From NCBI GenBank assembly GCA_003662995.1, contig QMZC01000002.1, positions 1 to 56,005 of the forward strand: a DNA stretch of 56,005 nt, read 5' to 3'. Positions 17,968-27,388 of this stretch are shown here, one piece after another. The position numbers and the translations under genes are program-made. The notes under the pieces are model-generated. The model saw only the letters and a program-made list of their open reading frames with translations. It did no database searches and was not told where the DNA came from. This DNA is from Archaeoglobales archaeon. GTDB taxonomy: Archaea; Halobacteriota; Archaeoglobi; Archaeoglobales; Archaeoglobaceae. The stretch's first letter is position 1, and the number at the start of each line of letters is the position of its first letter.

Positions 17968-18440
17968 TTTTCCACCTTGCTTATACTCTGCCTAACCGAT
18001 ACAGCCACACCCCTTCTCATCTCAAGCATTTCAAATGCTGAGAGCATACATTTGCCAGTGGCAAGCAGATTGTCATCTTCATCCACAACTATCACTTCAT
18101 CGTTCGCCCTAATTTTTTCATCAACATCAACAACGTGTTTGGCAAAAACGTTTTTACCTTCAGCAATGAACATAGATATTTCATTCAAAACAACCACCCT
18201 CAACTTTGGATAATCAAAAAAATTATGCAGTCTCTTTGCCCCTTCAATACCCAAAGTAAACCATCCAGAATCCGCTTTCATTGTAGCAATTCTCACACCT
18301 TTGGCATCCATTATCTGCCTTATTCTGCCCGAGGATGGAGATAAGATAAACCTGCAATCTTCAGGAAACAAGGTTTTTCCTGCCCCTTTCCCGAACTGAT
18401 AGTCTGCTATTCTCCTTACAATACTAAGGTTATCTCCCAT
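17964..18440 (-). CDS. PUA-domain RNA-binding protein
   Basis: 158 residues. The N-terminal half (IADYQFGKGAGKTLFP, SSGRIRQI) is the archaeal pre-PUA domain, and the C-terminal half (about 80-150: LRVVVLNEISMFIAEGKNVFAKHVVDVD...EVIVVDEDDNLLATGK) is a PUA domain as in archaeosine transglycosylase and pseudouridine synthases. No catalytic domain is present. It overlaps both neighbours in the operon. Confidence 0.85.
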   Translation of the reverse strand: MGDNLSIVRRIADYQFGKGAGKTLFPEDCRFILSPSSGRIRQIMDAKGVRIATMKADSGWFTLGIEGAKRLHNFFDYPKLRVVVLNEISMFIAEGKNVFAKHVVDVDEKIRANDEVIVVDEDDNLLATGKCMLSAFEMLEMRRGVAVSVRQSISKVEK

Positions 18441-19032
18441 ACCTTCTCTCCCTCCTTTGGTAATCCCTCAAACACCTTAAAAAATCTATGTATCTAAACG
18501 ATTTCCAGTCTAGGTCGATAAAGTAAAGTTCACTGTAAATACTTTGCCATGTTAAAAATTCTGGAATTTCCTCTCCGGCTTTAATTATGAGGTCTGGAGG
18601 GGATTTAACAACCAAATACTTCTCAATTGTTTCTTCATCAACTTCTTCAGGCTTCAATTTTCCAGCTTCAACCAACATCGCAAGTTTTTTTACAGCATCC
18701 ACTATCTCCTCCCTGCCCTTGTAGCCTAGAATGAGGTTTAACTTGTGTTTATCGCTGTCACGTCCACTTTCACCCTTCAAACTCTCAGAAACGCCTCCCT
18801 TTTTAATAACTCTGATTTTAAAATCCCTCAAGCAATCAAACCTTGAATAATCTACGTTATTATCGGGAAAGCAGATGGTTATTTCGTTAACATCAAACTT
18901 TCTGCACCATTCCATAAACTCCAAAAATTTTTCAAAGTTGTTAATCAAATCCTCGTTTGCAACAATCATTATGTGTTTGGGTAACACTTTCAGGTTTTTT
19001 TCAAGTATTGTTGCATACAACCTCCTCAGCAT
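18430..19032 (-). CDS. Divergent UppS-like cis-prenyltransferase family protein
   Basis: About 200 residues related to undecaprenyl diphosphate synthase, which builds long isoprenoid diphosphates. Recognisable blocks are LNLILGYKGREEIVDAVKKL and the C-terminal PPDLIIKAGEEIPEFLTWQ / YSELYFIDLDWKSF (UppS: PDLLIRTGGE..FLLWQ..YSEL.F.d..WP.F). The N-terminal catalytic segment (DGNRR) is absent, so the enzyme may be inactive or altered. I chose the ATG at 19032 (MLRRLYATIL); the frame also allows 19056. It is divergent from a DUF92 gene, which fits polyprenyl-phosphate metabolism. Confidence 0.7.
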   Translation of the reverse strand: MLRRLYATILEKNLKVLPKHIMIVANEDLINNFEKFLEFMEWCRKFDVNEITICFPDNNVDYSRFDCLRDFKIRVIKKGGVSESLKGESGRDSDKHKLNLILGYKGREEIVDAVKKLAMLVEAGKLKPEEVDEETIEKYLVVKSPPDLIIKAGEEIPEFLTWQSIYSELYFIDLDWKSFRYIDFLRCLRDYQRRERRYGR

Positions 19033-19040
19033 TAACAAAG

Positions 19041-19050
19041 TTTTTAAAAT
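19041..19050 (+). promoter_or_regulatory. Box A between divergent UppS-like and DUF92 genes
   Basis: TTTTTAAAAT lies 23-32 nt before the DUF92 ATG (19073), right for leaderless transcription. It is nearly palindromic and within 10-20 nt of the opposite start (19032), so the two promoters must share this 40-nt gap. Confidence 0.5.
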
Positions 19051-19072
19051 AAGCACTACTTAATCCTTGCCA

Positions 19073-20296
19073 ATGCATCGGGGTATTCAAAGTACTTTGT
19101 ACGCAAGCATAATTTCTGCAATTTCCCTACTCTCACCCCTATTCAACGTTCGAATAATTATTGCACTGTATTGCATGATGTTAATCGTTTATTCAGCATT
19201 AAAAGACGTTAAGTTGAAGTTTTACTCAGTCGATGAATCCTCATCAATTTTTAACACCCTTGTATTATCAACAATTCTATCCTCACTCGTTCTGGTAGGA
19301 TTAAAAAAAGAGGTTGTGTTCGCTGCCATTTTTTTGGTTTTAGCATACGAGTTTAGGAAAAAAGCCTTGTGGAACATTGCTATTTTCACAATTTTTGGTT
19401 TCTCTTTTTTTTACTATTTCTATACCATCTCTACCTCAAACTTTGACATTGCCAATGTGTTCTTCTTATCATTGATTGGAGCGTTGGCAGCATCTTTGGT
19501 TGAAAGCGTTGATACCGATGTTGACAAAAGGTTTACCGTTATTCTCGCTTCTGCAACAACTTATACAATTTTCCTAATCTACTCTTTCAATATTTCCATA
19601 CCCAATTTGGCATTGGCATTCGTTCTGTCTCTAATTTTGAGTATGGCAGCCACAAAGGCTGGAGCTGCTGATGAGAGCGGTTTAATGAGTGCGACGCTAA
19701 TTGGAACGCTTGTGATTGTTTCCACAAACATCAAGTTTTTCATCGTTTTGTTAACATTTTACACGTTCGGATCGGCAATTACGAAGTACAAATACAAAAT
19801 TAAAGTTGAAAGAGGGGTAGCAGAACCTGCTGGAGGGGCAAGAGGATACTCCAACGTTTTTGGAAACAGCTTGGCTGCCCTATTCTTTGCAATGAACTTT
19901 GGAGCCTACAACAATGAGGTATTTCTTTTAGCTTTCGTAGCATCTGTGGCAACAGCCTTAGGAGATACGATGGCAAGTGAAGTGGGGAAGACTGCAGAAA
20001 ATGTTTACTTGATTACGAACTTTGAGAGAGTTGATGCGGGTGTGAGTGGTGGCATATCTTTAGTTGGTGAGATGGCGGCAATTGCTGGTTGTTTGATAGT
20101 TGTGGCTGTTGCTTTAGCCCTTAAATTGATTGGACTGGAAGATGTGATGGTCATTTTAGTATCAAGCTTTTTAGCAATACACATTGACAGCCTTTTGGGA
20201 GCAACTCTGGAAAACAGAGGTTATTTAACGAATTCTGGTGTCAATTTTTTAGCCACTCTGAGCTCAGGGGCGATGTGTTACCTCTTCTTTCTGTAG
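19073..20296 (+). CDS. DUF92 family integral membrane protein (polyprenol/phytol-phosphate kinase-like)
   Basis: About 407 residues with some ten membrane helices. The C-terminal half is DUF92: AGAADESGLMSATLIG, GGARGYSNVFGN, ALGDTMASEVGK, VDAGVSGGISLVGE, HIDSLLGATLENRG. Plant VTE6, a phytyl-phosphate kinase, is in this family. Archaeal members may act on isoprenoid alcohol phosphates, and the divergent UppS-like gene supports that as inference. ATG 19073 is preferred over TTG 19067 because of the box A spacing. Its 3' end overlaps the convergent Lon-like gene by 19 nt. Confidence 0.85.
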   Translation: MHRGIQSTLYASIISAISLLSPLFNVRIIIALYCMMLIVYSALKDVKLKFYSVDESSSIFNTLVLSTILSSLVLVGLKKEVVFAAIFLVLAYEFRKKALWNIAIFTIFGFSFFYYFYTISTSNFDIANVFFLSLIGALAASLVESVDTDVDKRFTVILASATTYTIFLIYSFNISIPNLALAFVLSLILSMAATKAGAADESGLMSATLIGTLVIVSTNIKFFIVLLTFYTFGSAITKYKYKIKVERGVAEPAGGARGYSNVFGNSLAALFFAMNFGAYNNEVFLLAFVASVATALGDTMASEVGKTAENVYLITNFERVDAGVSGGISLVGEMAAIAGCLIVVAVALALKLIGLEDVMVILVSSFLAIHIDSLLGATLENRGYLTNSGVNFLATLSSGAMCYLFFL

Positions 20297-22080
20297 GTTA
20301 TGCCAATTATTACAATTGCCAGAACAGCTTCCAACAAAATAAATCCAGGTGTCTCTAATATCTGTGAAATCTTCGATTTTTGAGGGGTTTGCGTTTGCTG
20401 TACGTATGGCAATTCATACTTGACTTTTACAACATCCCTACCCTGATACGATTTTGAGACTGTCAAGATCAACTTCGCAATCCTTTCAGATAGTTTGTAG
20501 TACGAAAGCTGAACAACCTTGTTGTCTGCAGTCTTTGCGAATTCGAAGTAGGCTACTGCTAAAACAGGTGTAGCCACTTTTTCAGCCTCTCCAATAGACA
20601 GCTTGGCGGAATTCTTGGCAGACTCGATTTTTGGATTCAGCTCATCTAGATTTTTTACTCCAATTAGCTCTATTGACAGACTTGCCTTTGTTATTGCATC
20701 GATTGCAGAGATTGCTGCACCAGCATAAAATCCATTCTCCAACTGATTTCTTGCAAGTTCAATTGATTTTCCGGCCTCATCAATTAAATTTGGATATCCG
20801 TTAATTGAATCTGCATAGACGTATATTGACTGAGCTTGCGTCAGATAAAATTCTGCTCTCTTTTTTATGTCCTCCTCCTTGATTGGAACGTCTTCCCTTA
20901 TCGTATCGAGTAAAGATAACCAAACTTTTGCACTCTCTATTCTTTCTTTTGAGAATGCCAAGTAATACAAAGCATCATCAAAGTTGTTTGAGGTCTTTGC
21001 AGAATTTAAATAGTCTTCAGCAAATGTAACTCTCTCCTCCGCCGCTCCATAAAGCTGAAACGATTCCACACCCAATTTTTCATTCTTCAAGAATTCCTTT
21101 AGTTGCTCCAGCTCATCCTCAACAGCCTTGAACTCCTCCTCTAACTCCTTGTCATCGCTTATTGTATCTTTGTAGTATTGATATCTCAAAAATATTTTTG
21201 CTGTGAAGTATCTGCTCGTTGCTGTGTAATAATTACCCTCCTTAAAACTCTTTTCAGCCTCATCTATGAATTGTTTTGCCTTTTCATTCTCAGCTTTCTT
21301 CGCCAATTCCATCGTTTTAGCCCTCATTTTAATTGCCAGTTTTTTTAACAAGTCCGAGTACTTGGTTATATTAAAAGGTGTGACGGGTTTTTTTATGATA
21401 TAACCAGTATAATACTTCAGAGCATCGTTAATCGTTTCAACTTCGATAACATTGACGTGAAGCTTTTTTCCGTAATTAACCAAATCTACTTGCTTGACGT
21501 TTGTTGTTATGAAGACAAATGGACCTTTTTTGATTTCTTTTCTCTCCTCAACACTTACGACCCTCTGTCCCTTTGGTATGAGGAACACCTTTGCTCCATT
21601 GTTTGCTGCGGCTTCAAGTTTGTACGGAATGCCACCGACGGGACCTATAAAACCATCTGGGTATATCATTCCAGTCATAAAGACCGTTTTGTTGATCGTT
21701 AGATGTTTTAAAGCGGCAATCGTTGCTACCGTCATTACACCTCCTGCAGATGGCCCTCCAACGATGGGCGAATTTGCCTCAATTATGTAAAAGAAATCGT
21801 GTTTCGTGAAGTCAACGCCTAAAAGATCACACGCTGTTAATGCCGCTAATTGTGCACTTCCCTGCATGTCTATTTCAGTATAAGGCGTTGTTGATACGAA
21901 AACTTTGCCATTTCCCGGTGTAACAATTACAGTTATGTTAATCACAACTCCTCGCGGATATTCACCACTTGTCACCGCAACGGCTTTTATCTCAACCTTG
22001 CTCTCATTTACAAACTGTGCAGAGGAGATCGTGGTTAATGCTAAGATAAAGATGAGCGCTAATGACAATTTTTTCAACAT
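20278..22080 (-). CDS. Membrane-anchored, secreted Lon-like (S16) serine protease
   Basis: 600 residues. An N-terminal signal peptide (LALIFILALTTISSAQ) is followed by a Lon-type protease domain (about 25-220) with the catalytic Ser in GGPSAGGVMT and the partner Lys in GFIGPVGGIPYKLEAA. A long alpha-helical region (about 235-560) with tetratricopeptide-like helices follows, and a C-terminal helix (about 577-596) with a basic end anchors it. It lacks the AAA+ domain, so it likely cleaves unfolded proteins outside the cell. Its upstream neighbour is sua5, 54 nt away. Confidence 0.9.
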   Translation of the reverse strand: MLKKLSLALIFILALTTISSAQFVNESKVEIKAVAVTSGEYPRGVVINITVIVTPGNGKVFVSTTPYTEIDMQGSAQLAALTACDLLGVDFTKHDFFYIIEANSPIVGGPSAGGVMTVATIAALKHLTINKTVFMTGMIYPDGFIGPVGGIPYKLEAAANNGAKVFLIPKGQRVVSVEERKEIKKGPFVFITTNVKQVDLVNYGKKLHVNVIEVETINDALKYYTGYIIKKPVTPFNITKYSDLLKKLAIKMRAKTMELAKKAENEKAKQFIDEAEKSFKEGNYYTATSRYFTAKIFLRYQYYKDTISDDKELEEEFKAVEDELEQLKEFLKNEKLGVESFQLYGAAEERVTFAEDYLNSAKTSNNFDDALYYLAFSKERIESAKVWLSLLDTIREDVPIKEEDIKKRAEFYLTQAQSIYVYADSINGYPNLIDEAGKSIELARNQLENGFYAGAAISAIDAITKASLSIELIGVKNLDELNPKIESAKNSAKLSIGEAEKVATPVLAVAYFEFAKTADNKVVQLSYYKLSERIAKLILTVSKSYQGRDVVKVKYELPYVQQTQTPQKSKISQILETPGFILLEAVLAIVIIGITYRKKR

Positions 22081-22133
22081 GAGCTAACTTTCATGAAAAA
22101 CGGAACAAAAAATTTATGGTTTTGTGGAATTAA

Positions 22134-23117
22134 TCATATTCTGTAAACATTTCCACCTGAAGCTTTCTCAAGTCTGTTCATTATGGTAATCCCAATTCCT
22201 TCGCTTTCTACACCTTCAGCAATTATGTAATCCACGTTTTGTTTATCCAAGTTTATTAAAGCGGAAAACAAATTTTTAGCTACATCATTTAAATCACTTC
22301 CCAACTCCTCAACAAACTCAAATTCTTCGTATTCTCTTGCATTCGATACGGCTAAGCCAACTTTAAAACCCTTCTCAATCAAAGAATTTGCGAACTCCTT
22401 AATCTTCTTTTTTACTCCCTCACCAACAAAAACGTACAATTCTGCATCTGGTGAATAGTGCTTGTACTTCATCCCAGGTGATTTCGGTTTTGATTCCTTG
22501 CCTTTGTGAATCTCAACATCAACGAATTCTTTCAGCATTTCAGGTGTTATCGCTCCAGGTCTTAAAATTTTAACAGGATATACGGTTGTATCAACAACTG
22601 TTGATTCCAATCCTATGTTCGTTCTTCCAACAATTATTGCGTCTATCTTGCCTTTCAATTCTAAAACGTGTTCAAACTTTGTTGGACTTGGTTTGCCAGC
22701 TAAGTTTGCTGACGGCGCAGCTATTGGCGTTTCAGATAATTCTATCAGCTTTAATGCAATTTTGTGGTCGGGCATCCTTACAGCGATTGTATTCAAATTT
22801 GCAGTAGTTTCTTTGGGCACAATTCGTTTCTTCTTCATCACCAGTGTTAATGGGCCGGGGAAAAAAGCCTCGATTAACCTTTCAGCAATTTTATTCACTT
22901 CAGCAATCTCGTGAACACCATCTATTGATGAGACGTGTGCTATCAATGGATTGTCAAGGGGTCTTCTTTTAACTTCAAAAATTTTCTTCACAGCATTTCT
23001 GTTTAAAGCGTCAGCCCCCAACCCATAAACAGTTTCTGTGGGAAATGCTACAAGCCCACCTTTTTTAATAATCTCAGCAGCTATTTTTATTTTTCTTCTG
23101 ATAATTTTGGTTTTCAT
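22134..23117 (-). CDS. sua5: Sua5/YrdC threonylcarbamoyl-AMP synthase
   Basis: It makes threonylcarbamoyl-AMP for the t6A37 modification of ANN-decoding tRNAs. The 327 residues include the YrdC core (GGLVAFPTETVYGLGADA near 18-35, KRRPLDNPLIAHV near 50-62, PSANLAGKPSPT near 145-156) and the C-terminal Sua5 domain (SPGMKYKHYSPDAELYV near 217-233). The start ATG at 23117 is followed by KTKIIRRK, typical of the family. Confidence 0.95.
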   Translation of the reverse strand: MKTKIIRRKIKIAAEIIKKGGLVAFPTETVYGLGADALNRNAVKKIFEVKRRPLDNPLIAHVSSIDGVHEIAEVNKIAERLIEAFFPGPLTLVMKKKRIVPKETTANLNTIAVRMPDHKIALKLIELSETPIAAPSANLAGKPSPTKFEHVLELKGKIDAIIVGRTNIGLESTVVDTTVYPVKILRPGAITPEMLKEFVDVEIHKGKESKPKSPGMKYKHYSPDAELYVFVGEGVKKKIKEFANSLIEKGFKVGLAVSNAREYEEFEFVEELGSDLNDVAKNLFSALINLDKQNVDYIIAEGVESEGIGITIMNRLEKASGGNVYRI

Positions 23118-23140
23118 TTAAAGTAAGTTGAATAACAAAG

Positions 23141-23311
23141 CTATTCCAAAACTTGAACTATTTCAGCTTTTATCTCTCCTCTCCCGCCCCTTGGTTCAGA
23201 CAACGTTCTTCCACAAACGAGGCACTTTACAACGGTTGAAGGGTGGTCAAAGATTATCTGTATGTTCTCGCAATCCGGGCATCTGACCTTAACAAACTTG
23301 CTCTTTTTCAT
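23141..23311 (-). CDS. rps27e: Ribosomal protein eS27
   Basis: A 56-residue zinc-binding small-subunit protein. The zinc Cys pairs are CPDC and CLVC, with the family sequence FVKVRCPDCEN. I chose ATG 23311 (MKKSKFVKV) after GAGGTGATGG; the frame extends further but overlaps eL42. The order eL42-eS27-(sua5) is an operon on the minus strand. Confidence 0.95.
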   Translation of the reverse strand: MKKSKFVKVRCPDCENIQIIFDHPSTVVKCLVCGRTLSEPRGGRGEIKAEIVQVLE

Positions 23312-23315
23312 GCCA

Positions 23316-23606
23316 TCACCTCTCAATCAACTCAAACCTCTTGGCTCTCCAAGTTGGGCGATGTTCAGCCTTCTTGCATTCTGTACATCTGTACCTTATG
23401 TTAACCCTCTTTGTTGGCTTGTCTCCGCCAGGAACCTTGCTAAACTTACCAAGATTCCCCACCTTGCCTCTCCTCTTCTTCTGTCTGTTAATCCAATTTA
23501 GAGAGCTTGCCTTACCCTTGCTCACCTTCTCAACTTCATGGATTGTGTGTTTGTTACAATACCTGCAATATGTCCTAACTTTCTTTGGATACTTCATCTT
23601 TTTCAC
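23316..23606 (-). CDS. rpl44e: Ribosomal protein eL42 (L44e)
   Basis: A 96-residue large-subunit protein. Family features are [16 protein letters not shown] at the N-terminus, [18 protein letters not shown] in the C-terminal half, and two zinc Cys pairs (CRYC, CTEC). It ends just before eS27 and starts 26 nt after Gins51 ends, so the three genes are probably cotranscribed. Confidence 0.96.
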   Translation of the reverse strand: MKKMKYPKKVRTYCRYCNKHTIHEVEKVSKGKASSLNWINRQKKRRGKVGNLGKFSKVPGGDKPTKRVNIRYRCTECKKAEHRPTWRAKRFELIER

Positions 23607-23632
23607 CTTTTAATTTTAATATCCATGCTAAT

Positions 23633-24184
23633 TCAAATCCACCTTATCTCTTCTGCCACGCCACCTTTTATTAGGGCTTTAGCGTTAAGTGTGGGAAGCG
23701 TTAGTATGTCGCCTTTACGCAATTTATATGTTTTTCCATCTATAGCCTGAAATTCCGTGATGTCGACTATCATCCTTATCAGGATGTAATCCTTCTCCCT
23801 ACCTTCTTTAACTCCCTCTTCACTCTTAACGTCTCTGCTCACCCATTCCTTAAACTCTCTGATTACACCAACAAGCCTTCTAAAAAGCTCCTTCTCCTTC
23901 TCAATCATGTTTTCCAACTCTTCAGAAACACTTGCCCCACAAACTTCAGCCCAAGCAGCCCTGACTATCTTACTCGTTCTTGCCTCAAATATTTTCCTCT
24001 GGATTCTTTTCAATGTCCTTATCTCATCCTCTATCCTCACTATATCGTTGTCATCTGCTGTTTTTCTTTCTTCTTCAAGTTCAACAATCCTGTTTTTTAG
24101 ATTAACGTACAGATTATCGTCTATTTTTTGCAGTTTTCCAGTTTTGCACCTTTCAAGAATTAGCAGAAGTTCGTCGATGTCCAT
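23633..24184 (-). CDS. gins51: GINS replication complex subunit Gins51
   Basis: 183 residues. The N-terminal helical domain (DIDELLLILERCKTGKLQKI; EDEIRTLKRIQRKIFEARTSKIVRAAW) and the C-terminal small B-domain (YILIRMIVDITEFQAIDGKTYKLRKGDILTLP) follow the archaeal Gins51/Sld5-like order. GINS links MCM helicase and polymerase at the fork. Linkage to eL42-eS27 genes is common in euryarchaea. Confidence 0.88.
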   Translation of the reverse strand: MDIDELLLILERCKTGKLQKIDDNLYVNLKNRIVELEEERKTADDNDIVRIEDEIRTLKRIQRKIFEARTSKIVRAAWAEVCGASVSEELENMIEKEKELFRRLVGVIREFKEWVSRDVKSEEGVKEGREKDYILIRMIVDITEFQAIDGKTYKLRKGDILTLPTLNAKALIKGGVAEEIRWI

Positions 24185-24311
24185 TTTGAGATATTAAAAT
24201 CAAAATCTTTTAAGCTTTGCCCCTTTGCTCAACCCACAAAACGTTCAAATTAATTAGAGAGAACCAAAAATTTAATTAGATGGATGTATTAAGCCAAAGA
24301 AGGTGTGCGAT

Positions 24312-25241
24312 ATGAAACACCTAATTTCAATTGCAGATTTGACTGCAGAAGAACTAAACGAATTATTGAAACTCATGGAAAAATTGAAGGAGGAAAGATA
24401 TACGGGTAGGGCTACGGACTATTTGAAAAACAAGAGTTTAGCAATGATTTTTGAGTTGCCATCCACAAGAACGAGAATATCTTTTGAAGTGGCAATGACA
24501 GATTTGGGAGGGCATGCTTTATATTTGGGCTGGAATGAGTTGCAGTTGGGCAGGGGAGAACCTATAAAAGATACAGCCAGAGTTTTATCGAGATACGTTC
24601 ACGCAGTTATGATGAGAGTAAGAGAACACTCAACCATCGAAGAATTTGCAAAGTATTCAACAATTCCAGTCATAAACGGTTTAAGTAACCTTGAGCATCC
24701 CTGCCAAATCCTTGCAGATTTGCTTACGATTAAAGAATATAAGGGAGATTTGAGCAACGTTACGTTGGCATGGGTTGGAGATGGAAACAACGTTTGCAAT
24801 TCAATGATTTTATCTTCAGCACTAACAGGAATGAAGGTTATAGTTTCCACACCCAAAGGATATGAACCAAACGAGAACATTGTAAAAAAGGCTTTAGACA
24901 TGGGTGCAAACCTTGTTTTTGAATCAAAGCCAACAAAGGCTGTTGTTGAGGCTGATGTAATATACACGGATGTTTGGACTTCGATGGGGCAGGAAGATGA
25001 GAGAGAGAAAAGATTAAAGGATTTCAGGCTTTATCAAGTTAAACAGAAGCTTGTAGACAGGGCTAAGGACGATGTTGTTGTGATGCACTGCTTACCAGCA
25101 CACAGGGGTGAGGAAATAACGGAGGAGGTCATTGAAGGTAAACACTCAATTGTGTTTGATCAGGCTGAAAATAGATTACATGCCCAAAAAGCTGTTTTAT
25201 TAAAGCTCATTGGTGGAATATTGGATGAGGAGGCAGAGTGA
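24312..25241 (+). CDS. argF: Ornithine carbamoyltransferase
   Basis: It transfers carbamoyl phosphate to ornithine to give citrulline. About 309 residues; STRTRISFE (carbamoyl phosphate site, near 50-58), HPCQ near 130, and HCLPAHRGEE near 263-272 (catalytic Cys loop) are all present. ATG 24312 follows GAAGGTG at a good distance; an in-frame GTG at 24303 overlaps that site and is less likely. Confidence 0.97.
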   Translation: MKHLISIADLTAEELNELLKLMEKLKEERYTGRATDYLKNKSLAMIFELPSTRTRISFEVAMTDLGGHALYLGWNELQLGRGEPIKDTARVLSRYVHAVMMRVREHSTIEEFAKYSTIPVINGLSNLEHPCQILADLLTIKEYKGDLSNVTLAWVGDGNNVCNSMILSSALTGMKVIVSTPKGYEPNENIVKKALDMGANLVFESKPTKAVVEADVIYTDVWTSMGQEDEREKRLKDFRLYQVKQKLVDRAKDDVVVMHCLPAHRGEEITEEVIEGKHSIVFDQAENRLHAQKAVLLKLIGGILDEEAE

Positions 25242-25489
25242 GATTCAATTCGGATATACTTCTATCAATTACGTTGTGTTCAACTATTGATGGTTATGTT
25301 TTGTGTTCTCTGCAGAAGCTATTCTATTACTATAATCAATAAAAACCAGACATATGATATATTTTAAGTGTTATTTTTTGACAGAAATTAATGCTTGAAT
25401 ATTTTGAAATTGCCTTGTAATTACAATTTGTAATATTTGAGAACAAAAAAATTAAAAATATTTATATAGTTGTGAGTAAAGCGACCGAC
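25242..25489. other. AT-rich intergenic region before the homocysteine operon
   Basis: 248 nt with no gene. It is strongly AT-rich and holds the TATA-like box at its right end. Confidence 0.4.
25461..25468 (+). promoter_or_regulatory. Box A promoter of the homocysteine operon
   Basis: TTTATATA lies 22-29 nt before ATG 25490, with no ribosome binding site in between, indicating a leaderless mRNA and supporting ATG 25490 as the start. Confidence 0.6.
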
Positions 25490-26980
25490 ATGAAAAGTAT
25501 TGAGGAAATAAACAGAAAAATTAGAGAAGGTAATGCAGTTGTTGTTACAGCGGATGAGATGAAAAACATTGTTGAAGAGTTAGGAGCAAAAAAAGCTGCT
25601 GAAGAAGTTGATGTTGTTACAACAGGCACATTTGGAGCGATGTGCTCATCAGGAGTTTTCATGAATTTTGGTCATTCTGACCCACCAATTAAAATGCAAA
25701 AGGTCTGGCTTAATGATGTTGAAGCTTATACGGGTATAGCTGCTGTTGATGCTTATTTAGGTGTAACTCAAATCTCTGAAACTAAAGGTGTGGAGTATGG
25801 TGGCGCTCACGTCATTGAAGAATTGGTAAAAGGCAAAGAAGTTGAATTGAAAGCTGTGGCTTATGGAACAGATTGTTATCCACGCAAGGAAATTGTTACA
25901 GAAGTTGCTCTGGAAGATTTAAATCAGGCTGTGATGCTAAATCCAAGAAATGCTTACCAACGCTACAAGGCTGCAACCAATTCGTCTGACAGATTGTTGA
26001 GGACATACATGGGTACGTTGTTGCCGAACTTTGGCAACGTTACTTTTGCTGGCACGGGCGAAATCTCACCATTGAACAACGATCCCGAATATAGGACAAT
26101 TGGTGTCGGCACAAGAATATTTCTTTGTGGCGCTAAAGGTTATGTGATTGGAGAGGGCACACAACACTCACCACCATTTGGAACACTAATGGTTAAGGGG
26201 AATCTGAAGGAAATGAATGCCAAATATATGAGAGCAGCAGTTTTTCCAGGTTATGGAGTAACGATGTTTGTTGGTATTGGCATACCAATTCCAATCATCA
26301 ACGAGGATATGGCAAGGTTTACTGCAGTTAGAGATGAAGAGATAACAACTGAGATATTGGACTACGGAGTTGCAAGGAGAGACAGACCTGTTGTAAGACA
26401 AGTGAGTTATGCGGAGTTGAAGAGTGGCAAGGTTGAGATTAACGGCGAAGAGGTTAGAGTTTCACCCCTCTCAAGTTACTACATGGCTCACGAGATAATG
26501 GAAGAGTTAAAGAAACAAATTGAGAAAGGAGAATTTTTGCTTACGCAAGCAGTGGATAAAATACCTATTAAAGTCAAAACCAAGCCGATGAGACAGAAGG
26601 AGATAAGGGTTGTTAGCAGTGTGATGACCAAAGCAATTACAATATCTCCGGAAACTGGAATTGATGAGGTATCAAAGATAATTTTACAAAAGAATGTCAA
26701 CCATCTACCAGTAGTAGATAAGAATAACGTTTTGATTGGAATAGTTACTTCATGGGACGTTGCAAAGGCTGTTGCAAAGGCTAAGGGGACGGATCTGGGA
26801 AAGGTTAAAGATGTGATGACAAGGAAGGTGATAACGACTTTTCCTGATGAACCAGTAGAAGTGGCTGCGAGGAAAATGGAAACGCATAACATCTCTGCCT
26901 TACCTGTTATCGATGCAAAAAAGAGGGTTTTGGGTTTGGTGACGAGTGAAGATTTGAGCAAGCTACTTGCGAGGTGGTAA
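25490..26980 (+). CDS. DUF39 homocysteine biosynthesis protein with CBS pair
   Basis: About 496 residues. The first 360 form DUF39, the family of M. acetivorans MA1821, which together with a NIL-ferredoxin protein is needed to make homocysteine from aspartate semialdehyde and sulfide. Recognisable parts are GTFGAMCSSGVFMNFGHSDPP (near 47) with the conserved Cys, and FAGTGEISPLNNDP. About 375-496 are two CBS motifs (GIVTSWDVAKAV, GLVTSEDLSKLL), likely regulatory. Start chosen from the leaderless promoter. Confidence 0.9.
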   Translation: MKSIEEINRKIREGNAVVVTADEMKNIVEELGAKKAAEEVDVVTTGTFGAMCSSGVFMNFGHSDPPIKMQKVWLNDVEAYTGIAAVDAYLGVTQISETKGVEYGGAHVIEELVKGKEVELKAVAYGTDCYPRKEIVTEVALEDLNQAVMLNPRNAYQRYKAATNSSDRLLRTYMGTLLPNFGNVTFAGTGEISPLNNDPEYRTIGVGTRIFLCGAKGYVIGEGTQHSPPFGTLMVKGNLKEMNAKYMRAAVFPGYGVTMFVGIGIPIPIINEDMARFTAVRDEEITTEILDYGVARRDRPVVRQVSYAELKSGKVEINGEEVRVSPLSSYYMAHEIMEELKKQIEKGEFLLTQAVDKIPIKVKTKPMRQKEIRVVSSVMTKAITISPETGIDEVSKIILQKNVNHLPVVDKNNVLIGIVTSWDVAKAVAKAKGTDLGKVKDVMTRKVITTFPDEPVEVAARKMETHNISALPVIDAKKRVLGLVTSEDLSKLLARW

Positions 26981-26982
26981 GA

Positions 26983-27369
26983 GTGTTACTGCTATTGAGA
27001 TTTGATTCTAAAGTTGTAAAACAGCCTATTATAACTAAGGCTGCAATTGACACGAACACTTTAATCAACATAATAAAAGCAAGTGTTGGTGCGAGGCATG
27101 GTGAGTTGATAGTTGAGGTTGAGGATTCAAAGGTTAAGGCAGTTGAAGAGGTTTTCGAGAGCTACGGCGTTGAAGTGCAAGAGTTGGACAAAGCCATTGC
27201 TAAGGATGATGAAAAATGTGTACATTGTGGACTTTGTATAAGCATCTGCCCAGTTGAAGTTTTCAAGGTTGAAGATCACAAGATAGTTGCAGAAACTTCA
27301 AGATGTATACATTGCGGTGTTTGCGTCAACGTTTGCCCAACGAAAGCCCTGTCACTTCCAATAATTTAA
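26983..27369 (+). CDS. NIL-domain / 2[4Fe-4S] ferredoxin of homocysteine synthesis
   Basis: About 128 residues: an N-terminal NIL domain (about 1-75) and two ferredoxin motifs, CVHCGLCISICPVEV and CIHCGVCVNVCPTKA. It corresponds to MA1822, the partner of the DUF39 protein, and probably supplies electrons for sulfur transfer. It begins within 3 nt of the DUF39 stop, behind GAGGTGG; GTG 26983 is the preferred start (GTG 26974 would overlap). Confidence 0.88.
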   Translation: MLLLLRFDSKVVKQPIITKAAIDTNTLINIIKASVGARHGELIVEVEDSKVKAVEEVFESYGVEVQELDKAIAKDDEKCVHCGLCISICPVEVFKVEDHKIVAETSRCIHCGVCVNVCPTKALSLPII

Positions 27370-27388
27370 TTTCAATTTAGTTTGAAAA

